Translations under genes and position numbers: made by a program | Shown here: positions 41,911-51,569 of the stretch, piece by piece | Layout of the letters: every line of letters starts with the position of its first letter | Position numbering within the stretch: the first letter of the stretch is position 1 | DNA from: Xiphydria camelus | Taxonomy: Eukaryota; Arthropoda; Insecta; Hymenoptera; Xiphydriidae | Length of the DNA: 64,000 nucleotides | Reading direction: 5' to 3' | Assembly (NCBI GenBank): GCA_963678675.1 | Contig: OY783194.1 | Span: 16,979,370-17,043,369, forward strand | The notes under the pieces: model-generated | Database searches by the model: none | What the model was told of the DNA's origin: nothing | Seen by the model: the letters and a program-made list of their open reading frames with translations, nothing else

Positions 41911-42552
41911 GGTTATAAATGACCATTAAACCGCTCAACCTAGAAAATAATAATAAAAAAAAAACATTTAAAAACACTCCTGAGAAAATAGTATTTTTCA
42001 AAAATTATAAAAGTTCATGAAAACAAAACATTGATATAACTTCATAACCTAACATACCTAAAAGGAGCAAAAAATATATTATACAGCTTACCTATTTTAA
42101 AATATTTGGGGATATCCTAGGTTTGACCAAACTTTACCAAAATATATAGCTCATAACCCTTATTTACGTCAAAATTAACGATACACTTGAAAAGAAAACT
42201 CTCTTATGGACAATTTGCACGTAAAACCGATTTGTTTGGAAAGGTTTGTAAGCTCCGCCCCTTCGCGTGACGTCAAGACTTAGGCAGTCTATAGCGACGA
42301 GGAACCTCGCCACTTTTCCGGTGAACTCCACCCACTTCTCACGGGAACAGGCTTTCACTCAGTTACAGAATAGCCGTCCAGGCGATTTCGCACTGATCGC
42401 TCGTGATTGGCCACCGTGCGCGGTGAAAGTCGGAAGGGTTGCAACTACCATGCGCGGTGGGAGACGAAGGGGTTGCAATAAACGAGACTTCTGCCTAGCA
42501 ATAAGTGAGGCTTGCAATAAGTGAAAGTTGCGATATACGAAGTTTTACTGTA

Positions 42553-43317
42553 GTATAGGTTTGAGGTAATGAATATCAAAATACGCAACTGCCACACGTA
42601 GAATTCTGTCAGTAAGTGACCGTTTTTACCGACATATCTCGTACCAACCTCTTGGTCAAAACCTGCGGTGTTGTCACGTTTTAAAAAAAATGTTCTTACT
42701 GGAATAAATAATTAAAATTTAACAGTAATAAATTTAAATAAATATTATATTGATTTTAAATCAATAATAGTGCAATGATAAGGCACATTTTGTGACATTA
42801 ATAACGTATTTATAATTTTTGAATGAATTAAAATTTCATTATATGATATTGGCAATACGCGTCGGAAGCTTTGATCTTTCCCTCCTCTCGCCTCACCCCG
42901 TAGAGTCCTGATGTCCCTCCTTAAGCAGAACTAGAGTGAAGTCTGGTAAGAATCAGGCGTACTTACCTCAGGTTAGGAGTTTCATCATTACAGTTGCCGA
43001 TCCTGCGAAACCTCTCCTACCCAACATGACCAATCAAGGAAGGCGCTTATCGCTTATACTTCTATAAAATCGTATACGTTATATTAGCTATATTAGGTTG
43101 CAGATCCAACGCGAGGCTCTGTACATTATGTCAAGCATCCTCGAATACATTCCGGATACATATCGTCCTCATTCTGACTCAAACATAGCTTAGACAGGAA
43201 GTTTTTTTTAGAAAAGTTGACACTGAACTGGGGATATTTTGCTATTTAGGACCTACTGCAACGTAAAATAAGGATAACTTGCGAATCGTTTGTTAATTTA
43301 CGTGATTTTGTTTTCAG
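42553..43317. other. End of COPS9 intron 2
   Basis: No element or exon recognised. The stretch ends with the acceptor ACGTGATTTTGTTTTCAG at 43300-43317, a good pyrimidine tract for COPS9 exon 3. Confidence 0.5.
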
Positions 43318-43355
43318 ATTTTGCCGACTTGTACAATGACGACGATTTAGACTGA
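43318..43355 (+). CDS. COPS9: COPS9 exon 3 of 3, acidic C-terminus
   Basis: Acceptor GTTTTCAG at 43310-43317. The split Asp codon (G|AT) is completed and the exon reads DFADLYNDDDLD followed by TGA. In the human protein the equivalent tail is DFEDLFDDDDIQ. The acidic, aromatic-containing tail is the part that binds the signalosome. Distance from exon 2 is 23.3 kb. Confidence 0.93.
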
Positions 43356-43442
43356 AAACTTTATGATGCTTCAAAAAGAATTGCATTGGAAAGTATATAC
43401 TAGTCTATAGGTATCCAACGGTGACATAAATTGTAAGCCAAT

Positions 43443-43448
43443 AATAAA
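43443..43448 (+). promoter_or_regulatory. COPS9: Polyadenylation signal of COPS9
   Basis: AATAAA lies 88 nt after the COPS9 stop codon, followed by AT/GT-rich sequence (TCTCCGTGTAATTTT). It is the first such signal after the stop. Confidence 0.6.
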
Positions 43449-44537
43449 ACACATATTTTCTATACTTTATTTGATCTCCGTGTAATTTTATTTTGCCCTT
43501 TCTGAAATGAAAATCCCACAGAATTTAATCCATATAACCCAATCATCAATCGTTGATCAGTTTTTGTTAGAAAGAGATACGAAGAATTATAATTATATAA
43601 GCTTAAAAAATTTCTTATAGAAGAACTGCTATTATTGGTCCACTAATTTGAATGTCGTATTATCGCCATGAAAGGGGTGAATAGGAGTTTGGGATCATTT
43701 TGCATAAATTTCCATAAACATAACTGTAAGCCTATAAATGTAAGCTCTTTCGCCAATTATAACTATATGTTTAGTGGAATAGAAACTCATTATCTTAGAA
43801 GTTCATGCGAAGAAATATCAAAACTCGAGAAAGTCTTGCGCCAAGGACTGAATTAAAAGTGTAGCGTTTGCCTGATGCGAGACTCAGACAGATTAAACGA
43901 CTACCGCTCACACCTCATCGCCCTATAGAACATGTTTTCTTCCCTCGTAGGTCGCAAAAGACTGAGGTCGAAATTTTGTACGAAATCGAAACTGAATAGA
44001 GGGAAGGCCTTTAATCCTTAATTTGGTAGTGTATCTTATAAGATACATTGTTTTTTCTTAACTCAAAACATACTAAAAATCCTTAACCTCATACATTTTC
44101 TAGTCTAGGATACTTAAATAGTTTAATAGATATACCCACAAATAACTCGTTGCTCCATTTAGTGTTAACCACGGTAACTACATTGTCGTGCGCCGGGGGG
44201 TGAGAGGGGCGAAGAACTAGTTTGATTTATGATACCACTCAAGAGGAGCGTGGGTATGAACTTATTCACTACTGAGGAGCAGAATTTCTTGACTTTAAAA
44301 GTCTCTGGTACTAAGTTAAATCCCGATATGTCGAGAAAGTTGATTTTTCAGGAGACGCTTCAAACCACCGACCAATTCTATGGGCATAGAGCGTAATCGG
44401 AATATTATTTTGTTAACCTACAAGTTGTAGGTGATTTGGAGCCATATCGGGTTTTGCCATCATATTCTTCATTGCTGACTGTACATATTGACATCAAAAA
44501 CAAAAAATCTTTTTTTTTGACATCGAGTTTTGACTTA
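43449..44537. other. Intergenic sequence, no supported feature
   Basis: A 14-base block, CATCGCCCTATAGA (near 43917), is shared with 1403-1416, the left end of the THAP-SAP-SWIM element. I cannot say whether that is meaningful. No gene or terminal repeat was identified. Confidence 0.35.
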
Positions 44538-45423
44538 CAAGGGAAGTTAGGGAACCCGAAAATTCCGCCATTCCGTGTGCAAGTAGAGTAGTTCAAGCGT
44601 AATACAAAAATATATTTCATTGGTGCGGTATTACGGTTAGGGGTGAAATCATCCCTTGATAAAAATGCAGATTTTTCTTCTTCACGGAATAACTCCCGAA
44701 CGGTGAAAGATAAGGGAAAAAAGTTGAAATAAAAGTTTTATGGTTTTTCTCAATCTATAAAACTGGTGCGAAAAAATTCTGAAACATTTTTTTTTAAGTT
44801 ATCCCCACCACCGACCCATATAAATGGGTTTTTGGATTTTTTAAGTTTATGTAAAATTACCTCTCAATGTCCTTTTTTTTACACATCCCTAGTTTATTAT
44901 GTATCCTTTTTTTAATTTAAAAAACCTCGAACTTTAAGGCCGTTTTGACGTAAACAGTGAAACGGTCTTATGAAACGATATCTACATTTTTATTTATATA
45001 CATTTCATATAGTTTTTTATTATTTTAGCAAAACACGTACTTACAATTACATGAAAAATGAAACTTATTGAAATGAATCAATGACGTGTATTTTTCAAAC
45101 AACACAAATAAGATATCGTATGAACCTCAATGATAACGTTGAATGACGCAGGATCTATGTCGACATTGACGCCGATAACCTTTTAGCAAACATCCCGGTT
45201 CGCGTATTGCAAACATGTTTGGCTCGTGACTATTATCATTGCATGTTGATAAGATATCCCTCTTCCGTTCGTAAAAAATCTTATATAAACATGTTTTTTA
45301 TTAGTATAATATAAATATGGCTGAAATATGTAGCTTATTTCCAGTTACATTTACGACTGCAATTAGTTACCATTCTATTGGAAACAGTTATTAATCATTG
45401 CTCCAAAGGCTTTTCATTATAAA

Positions 45424-46775
45424 ATGACGCCGATTAACGTTGCAAATGTAATAAACATGTTAACGACTACGTTTCAAATTACGGGGTTGGCACAGACCCC
45501 TATAACATCAGATGAAATTGAAGTTCATAATCAAATTCGTGACATTATAAACACTTTTAGAAACGTAGATCTCGTACCATTAATTGAATACGATTACGTA
45601 TTGGATTTTGCTAATCCATCTGAACCCTAATGAACACAGGTTGTAGAGTACCCTACAGTTTCAGCAGAAGAGGAAGATAATTTTGAACCTGCAGAATGCA
45701 TAGTTGATGACGAAGGTGGAAAAGTCGACTTAAGTTATAAGAGAAAAGCTGTTGAATTTTAGAAAAGCGGAAAAAAGCTCGACGACCACTCACTAGTGTG
45801 CAGGCAAATTTTTGCAAAGTTAAATCTTTGCAACAGCTATATAGATGGGAAGAAAGTGTACAGAAGGTGGAACGAATGCAGATAAAATTGCATTTATTAC
45901 GGAATACGTACTGCAAAGATTTGAAGAAGCTTGTGACAGAAGATCTATCATTCACGATATGGATTTAAGATTATGGGCTTTGAGGGCGAAGGACTTGGTG
46001 GACCTTTCCGAATTCAAGGCAAGTAAATGGTGGATTTGGAAATTTAAAAGAGTGCACAGAATCGTGTTTCGTAAAATAACAACATTCAGGACGCAATCTA
46101 CGTTCCAAGTATTGACAACCTACAAAATATTGCAAAGACGTTTGTATCAAACGTAAAATTAAATATACCAACTATTGGATTTGAAGAAATATATAACGCA
46201 GACGAGAGTGGCTTCAACCTCGAAGTACATTCAGGGTGAACATTGGCAAAATTAGGAGTAAAGACGGTAGAAGCAACGGTCCAATCAGTATCATCTACGA
46301 CACACAGCTATACTATAATGCCTATCATTTCGGCAAGTGGACGTCTTGTTTCTCCACTGTACATAGTTTTGAAGGAGTCTACAGGAACATTTGGCCCAAG
46401 GGTGGAAGAATCTATTTCGTCCAGCTAACATTTACATTCAAGCTTCAAAATCAGGTAAACTTATGTCTGAACATTTTAAAACTTGGTTCATCCAGGTGTA
46501 TTTACCGAATACTGGCCATAAAAGCATGCTACTACTCGACTCATGGATGGGACATTGTTCGAGTCAGCTAGAAACGTTGATCCCACAAGACAAAGAAGTA
46601 CAGTTTTCAATGATTCCGAAAAAAACGACTAGCATCATTCAACCTTTAGATGTATTTGGATTCCGGATTTGGAAGAATTTCGTTCGAACATTTTCTGATA
46701 ATGTACTTCTTCAAGAGAAAGATATTAGTTTGCACTCGCGCAATGAAATAATTAAATTGCAATTATTAACACACA
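45424..46775 (+). pseudogene. DDE_1-type transposase, 5' and central part
   Basis: Several frames together give a recognisable transposase. It starts MTPINVANVINML and continues with KRKAVEFWKSGKKRS and YVLQRFEEACD. The catalytic core is IYNADESGFN (first Asp), then after a stop QASKSGKLMSEHFKTWFI, LLLDSWMGHC (second Asp) and TTSIIQPLDVFGFRIWKNFV. At least three frameshifts or stops occur before 46391. The enzyme would cut and rejoin DNA at the element ends; this copy is dead. It ends where the LINE enters, in the codons for LLTH. Confidence 0.8.
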
Positions 46776-48351
46776 TGTCTGCCATGATATTCACTAGAAA
46801 ATACAAGGTGGAGTACCCCGAACCATTAAGGTTCAGGGGGACAAACATCGAGTATGTCAGAACACAAAAATACTTGGGTGTCGTCTTAGACACCAAGTTG
46901 CATTGGAAAGAACATATCACATGCCAGATCGCGAAGGTATATGCCTCGCTATGGGCATGCAGAAGAGCAATGGGCAGAAACTGGGGCTTTAGTCCCAGGG
47001 TCTGTCTGTGGCTGTACAAAATGGTGTTACTGCCAAGATTACTGTATGCAGCAGTGATTTGGTGGCCAAGAGTAGGGAGGATCGAATCAAGAAACCGGTT
47101 GAAAGCCCTTCAGGGCGTGTTCCTGAGGGCTGCAACAGGGGCGATGAGATCCACACCAACTGAGGCCCTAGAGGTGGCACTTGATGTGCTGCCTCTTGAC
47201 CTTTTGATAAGAGAAAGAGCGGAACTCTCTGCATACAGGATGAACTGCCTTGGGGAGTGGACCAGGGCAAGGACAGCACACACCAGACTAGGCGTGCTTG
47301 ATCAAGGATCTATGTCCTTGAGACAGGATAAGATAGCCAGGAAATACCAGATCAGGAAGGCCTTTGTGGTCTACCTACCTGAGAGGAATCACTGGGAAAT
47401 TAGTAAGAGGACTCCGGGTCCCACAGTCAGGCACTGGTACACCGATGGGTCGGGGTACGGGGGTCGCTTTGGGGCGGGAGTCTTTGGACCTCAAGAAGAC
47501 CTCAGGGTAAGTATCGCCCTGGGAGACAAAGCCACAGTGTTCCAGGCGGAAGTCTTGGCAATAAAACACTGCCTGGAACTACTTGTAGAGCAGCGCACTG
47601 CGAACAAGTATATTTATATTTGGTCTGACAGTCAAGCTGCTATAAAAGCACTCCACAGGACAAGCACAAATTCACAGATTGTGTGGGAGACTATGGAAGT
47701 GCTAGAGATTCTAGGGAAAACCAACAAGATTACTCTTGCTTGGGTCCCCGGACACACAGGAGTCCATGGTAACGAGATAGCGGACGTACTGGCGAAAGTG
47801 GGCACCAGAATGGAGAACCTCATGCCAGTGGGAGTCCCCTTTACCATGGGCAGGTTAGAGATTAAGAGGAAATTCCACAGGGAGCATTTTCACCGGTGGA
47901 CTAATCTAGGAACGGGCAGACAGGCGAGGAATCTAATGCCTCGCCTAGCACAAAAGAGAGCCAGGTTACTAGTGAACATGAACAGGATAAGCCTGAGCAT
48001 TACAATTAGACTATTAACTGGTCACGGAAAATTCAACTCACACTGCAGGAGACTAGGTCTATCGGAAACGGATAGATGTCGATACTGCAAAGTGGAGAGG
48101 GAAGATGCCCAGCACCTGCTGCTGGAATGTCCAGTACTAGGGGCTTATAGACACCGTCTGATAGGCGAGGCTTTTCCTAGCCTGGAAAGGGCTAGAGAGC
48201 TAGGGGTGGAATGGATATGTGGACTGACCAAAAAGGCCAAGATGCAAATCTAAGGTACACCCCTAATCACAGCGGGGCTACAATAAAACTATTAAGTTTT
48301 CGGTGGCATTCAGGGATGATTAGCGTCCTAACCGCTTTTATTATTATTATT
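46776..48351 (+). mobile_element. 5'-truncated LINE with RNase H, (TTA)n tail
   Basis: The insertion is flanked by a roughly 14-bp duplication ATTATTAACACACA (46762-46775, 48352-48365), which overlaps the TTA tail. It contains the C-terminal third of a reverse-transcriptase protein and a 3' untranslated part ending in (TTA)n. RNase H-bearing LINE clades include I, LOA and R1 relatives. I could not decide between them. Confidence 0.85.
46791..48253 (+). CDS. LINE ORF2 C-terminal part: RT thumb, RNase H, zinc motif
   Basis: The reading begins in the RT thumb (TQKYLGVVLDTKLHWKEHI). RNase H follows with HWYTDGSGYGGRFGAGVF, TVFQAEVLAIKH, IWSDSQAAIK and WVPGHTGVHGNEIADVLA, carrying D, E, D and the final Asp. 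The tail has CRYCKVEREDAQHLLLECPV, a CCHC-like zinc motif. The catalytic RT region is missing because of 5' truncation. The frame is open to its natural stop, so the insertion is rather young. By chance it continues the frame of the transposase, giving one open frame from 46391. Confidence 0.88.
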
Positions 48352-48365
48352 ATTATTAACACACA

Positions 48366-48619
48366 ACCAGCTTTCGTCGCCTAGATTTAGAAATCTTTTC
48401 CGATATGTTTGGTTCAAAAGCGGATATCTAGAAACGCATTCCGGTGCATTTCAAGACTCTGTAGATTTTTGTTACTTTAGGAGTGTAAAGCATATACCCA
48501 GATGTAGTATTTTTGTGGAGAAGTTGCTTTCATACGCTGTGCATGGTGTGCCAAGTATTTCTGTTTTGAACATTTCTATGAACAATATTTGCCGTTTTCT
48601 ACCATTACAACTGTTTTAA
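48366..48619 (+). pseudogene. DDE_1-type transposase, 3' part
   Basis: This continues the interrupted transposase after the LINE. NQLSSPRFRNLFRYVWFKSG and YLETHSGAFQDSVDFCYFRS lead to a stop at 48617. The frame is open and joins the sequence before 46776 once one duplication copy is removed. Confidence 0.72.
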
Positions 48620-49569
48620 TGTATAATCTAGTTATAAAATATGTACAATACATATAAATATTTTGTTTATCAGGATTCATTGAATGAATGAATGAATGAA
48701 TTCGTTTATTTATATGTCATAATTTGATTAATGTAACTGCGGATAAGCTACATCTTCCAGTCACAAATATGTATGTATAGTATAAATATAATAATCATAA
48801 AACGTACTTACATAAGATTTTTAACGAATGATGAAGGGATATCTCACCAGCATGCAGTGATAATAGTCACGAGTCAAACACATTCCCATTATGCAAAACG
48901 TTATCGGCTTCAATGTCAACATAGATCCTGCGTCATTCAACGTTATCATTGAGGTTCATACGATAACTTATTTGTGTTGTTTGAAAAATATATGTCATTT
49001 ATTCATTTCAATGTTTCATTTTTCATGTAATTGTAAGTACGTGTTTTGCTAAAATAATTAAAAACTGTATGAAATGTATATAAATAAAAATGTAGATATC
49101 GTTTCATAAGACCGTTTCACTGTTTACGTCAAAACGGCCTTAAAGTTCGAGGTTTTCTAAATTAAAAAAAAAAGAATACATAGTAAACTAGGGATGTGTA
49201 AAAAGAGGACATTGAGAGGTATTTTTACATAAACTTAAGAAATCCAAAAATCCATTTTTATGGGTCGGTGGTGGGGGTAACTTAAATTAATTAAAATTAA
49301 AATTAACTTAAAAAATTTTTTTCCAGAATTTTTTCGCACCAGTTTTAGAGATCGAGAAACTTTTATTTCAACTTTTTCCCCTTATCTTTCACCGTTCGGG
49401 AGTTATTCCGTGAAGAAAAAAAATCTGGATTTTTTTCAAGAGATGATTTCACCCCTTAAAACCGTAATACCGCACCAATGAAATGTATTTTTGTATTACG
49501 CTGGAACTACTCTACTTGCACACGGAATGGCGGAATTTTCTGAATTTTAGGGTTCCCTAACTTCCCTTG

Positions 49570-50274
49570 TTAGTACCACAGAAGTGTAAAGGAGTGCAAC
49601 GTCATAGGCGTATTGTCCAATAGTAATTTTCTCGCGGGTGGGAATATCGTGGCAGTAAATGTTGAACAAGACTGGTGCTAGTTTGGAGCCTTGCGGGACT
49701 CCTGCTGTGACGGGTTGAGGGTCGGGGAGGCTTTTACCTGCTTTGACCCCGAAGAATCTGTCCGAGAGGAAGGATTTTATAATGCCGACTAGATAGTGGA
49801 GGCAATCTAATTTAATTAGTTTGTAGACCAGGCCATCGTGCCAGACTCTATCGAAAGCTTGTTTAGCATCTAACAGGAGCATGGAGGTATGCTGATTCTT
49901 ATTTAAGTTGTCGGCAATAAATTCGGTTACACGGAGGAGCTGGTGGTAGGTGCCGTGGTGCTGGCGGAATCCGTGTTGGAAGTCGGGGAGGACTTTGGTT
50001 TCGGTGACGAATTTATTTAGGCGTTTCAGGATGACGCTTTCAGCTACTTTGCTGAGGGTGCAAAGGAAGCTGATTGGCCTGTAACTAGAAGCTTGGTTTA
50101 TTGGTTTGCCCTGTTTGGGAATGCAGATTACTGTGGCGAGTTTCCATGATGTGGGAATATATCGAAGACGTAACATTGCATTGATGATGTTACATGTGGC
50201 TACTAAATGGATGCGTGGCAAAATTTTCAAAATTCCGTTTGTAATGGAGTCATGTCCTGGGGCTTTATTTTTAT
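49570..50274 (-). pseudogene. Jockey-like reverse transcriptase fragment
   Basis: Motifs in order: NKAPGHDSITNGILK, IPKQGKPINQASSYRPISFL, FQHGFRQHH, LLLDAKQAFDRVWH, VTAGVPQGSKLAPVLFNIY and GQYAYDVALLYTS. The catalytic YADD box reads YAYD, so one catalytic Asp is lost. The sequence ends seven residues later at the DDE_1 element border. Codons before NKNKAPG belong to the inserted piggyBac-like element. Confidence 0.85.
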
Positions 50275-50277
50275 TAA

Positions 50278-51196
50278 CCCTTGGTTGGAGGGGCTGGCGC
50301 ACCGAGTGCGCCAAATGCACTTATTTGGTTATAAAAGGTGGGAAGCTTGATCTGTGCGGCCCCCCTCCTTAATACCCTCCTATAAACTTCCCCCCTACAG
50401 GATACAATTGCATGCACCGTTCAATTTAAGTCGTATCCATGACTAGAGCGGTTTTTTCGTGGCCAAGTATTGTTTGGCGTGTACGGTTGAAAGCTCCGCA
50501 AGCGCTATTAGTCATAGAAAGCCCAGACGGAATAATTCTAATAAATTTTACATATAATCCATATGTGGTTTTGGTAATATATGGATTATATAATATATTA
50601 TTTATATATTAACCATATAAGGACTATATATGGAACGTGTACCGTCCCTCCGAATTTGTCCAGTTTATTTGGCGTGCTGGGTACGCCGCTCCTCTAAAAA
50701 TATCGAGGAAAAGTGAAAAAGAAATTATCCATCCTAACAACTATCAAGCGGTGTTACAAGAACTTTCGGATGAGGATGACAGCGTAGTTCGTGACTGCTT
50801 CGGATGTGGATGTGAGTGAAGTAATCCAGCAATCTGATCATGATAGATATAAACCTGACTTTTTGATCTCATTTTTCTTTAGAATGTACATTATTCTCAT
50901 TCTCACGTTTTTTTACATGCCTCAATAAAGAAAATATAAAATAATCCCCTGATGTAGAGCAGTCAAGTTGTGATAATTTCATTTTTTTTGTGTTATTAAA
51001 AGTTTTGATACATATATGTGTATACAATTTTTTAAATCTCTTCGAAATTTCTTTCTGAAGGGTTCCTCAAGGTATAAATGCCAGGAAACAAAAAGAGCTG
51101 GTAAAATTTTGAGGTTCAAGGTGGAAAAACGACGTGACGCACTGAGTGCGCCGCCCCTCCAGAATTGTTCCGTACGACAGCCCCTCCAACCAAGGG
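50278..51196. mobile_element. piggyBac-like non-autonomous element inside the LINE
   Basis: Termini CCCTTGGTTGGAGGGGCTG and CAGCCCCTCCAACCAAGGG extend inward (GCGCACCGAGTGCGCC and GCGCACTGAGTGCGCC). The flanks are TTAA (50274-50277) and TTGA (51197-51200), a TTAA duplication with one change. A 60-codon frame at 50637-50819 ends in an acidic block, ELSDEDDSVV, reminiscent of piggyBac transposase N-termini, but it is too short to classify. Confidence 0.62.
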
Positions 51197-51200
51197 TTGA

Positions 51201-51569
51201 GAGATTTAATAATTTGACTGATTTCGCTGGGCGAAGTATGTTCAGGGACGAGGTTAGTTGGACAAAAATTTTAAACGGTATTTTTTATTGTGGAATGAAC
51301 GGCGAGCATTGTTCTCTCAGGGATTCGGCGAATATATTCGCTTTATCGCTGTCGGCCGAGTAGGAGGCTCCATTTTTTGTTAATGGGGGTGAGTGGAGTT
51401 GTTTGTTTCGTAGCGATTTGATTATTTTCCAGCAGCGTTTAGGATTTGATTCTGCTTCCGCAATGTATTTTTCGAAATTCGCGTCGCGTGTTTGTCGAAG
51501 AGCTGAATGCAGTTTACGCTTTAGGGAATTTAAGTGTGGCCGGAGGGCTGGATTGTTAGTGCGTTGTTA
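51201..51569 (-). pseudogene. Jockey-like ORF2 linker fragment
   Basis: The minus strand reads NNPALRPHLNSLKRKLHSAL, then KRCWKIIKSLRNKQLHSPPL. This is the segment that joins endonuclease and RT in Jockey elements. It is cut from the endonuclease by the hAT insertion and from RT by the TTAA element. Confidence 0.65.

Larger units (their letters stand above)
40729..42289. mobile_element. 1.56-kb nested palindrome carrying mirrored THAP exons, TA duplication
   Basis: Termini GACTGCCTAAGTC and GACTTAGGCAGTC are flanked by TA (40727-40728, 42290-42291). The arms mirror each other over about 740 bp and meet near 41490 around several copies of GAAGCATGGAGATCGTAC. Each arm contains a 113-nt THAP half-domain exon. 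The insertion splits the right arm of the 37269-42550 element. No catalytic domain remains. Confidence 0.75.
37269..42550. mobile_element. 5.3-kb palindromic composite with CAGTAAAACCTCG ends and TA duplication
   Basis: The ends CAGTAAAACCTCGTTTATTG and the complement ending CGAAGTTTTACTG are flanked by TA (37267-37268, 42551-42552). Mariner/pogo-type elements have such CAGT-ends and TA duplications. The arms (about 37350-38530, and 39830-40726 continuing at 42292-42550) mirror each other over more than 1 kb. The centre (38530-39470) is unpaired. The right arm is interrupted by a second palindrome at 40729-42289. TTATTGCAA motifs repeat near both ends. No transposase was recognised. Confidence 0.7.
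44538..49569 (+). mobile_element. DDE_1/pogo-like DNA transposon with about 0.8-kb terminal repeats
   Basis: Terminal repeats about 44538-45330 and 48770-49569 start CAAGGGAAGTTAGGGAACCC and are long mirror images with small indels. TTA flanks both ends. Between them lies a decayed transposase gene, interrupted by a LINE at 46776-48351. Without the LINE the element is about 3.45 kb. The transposase shows the NADESGFN and LLLDSW motifs of the DDE_1 (CENP-B/pogo/jerky) group. Such long terminal repeats are unusual for that group. The right end abuts the broken Jockey-like LINE. Confidence 0.75.
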
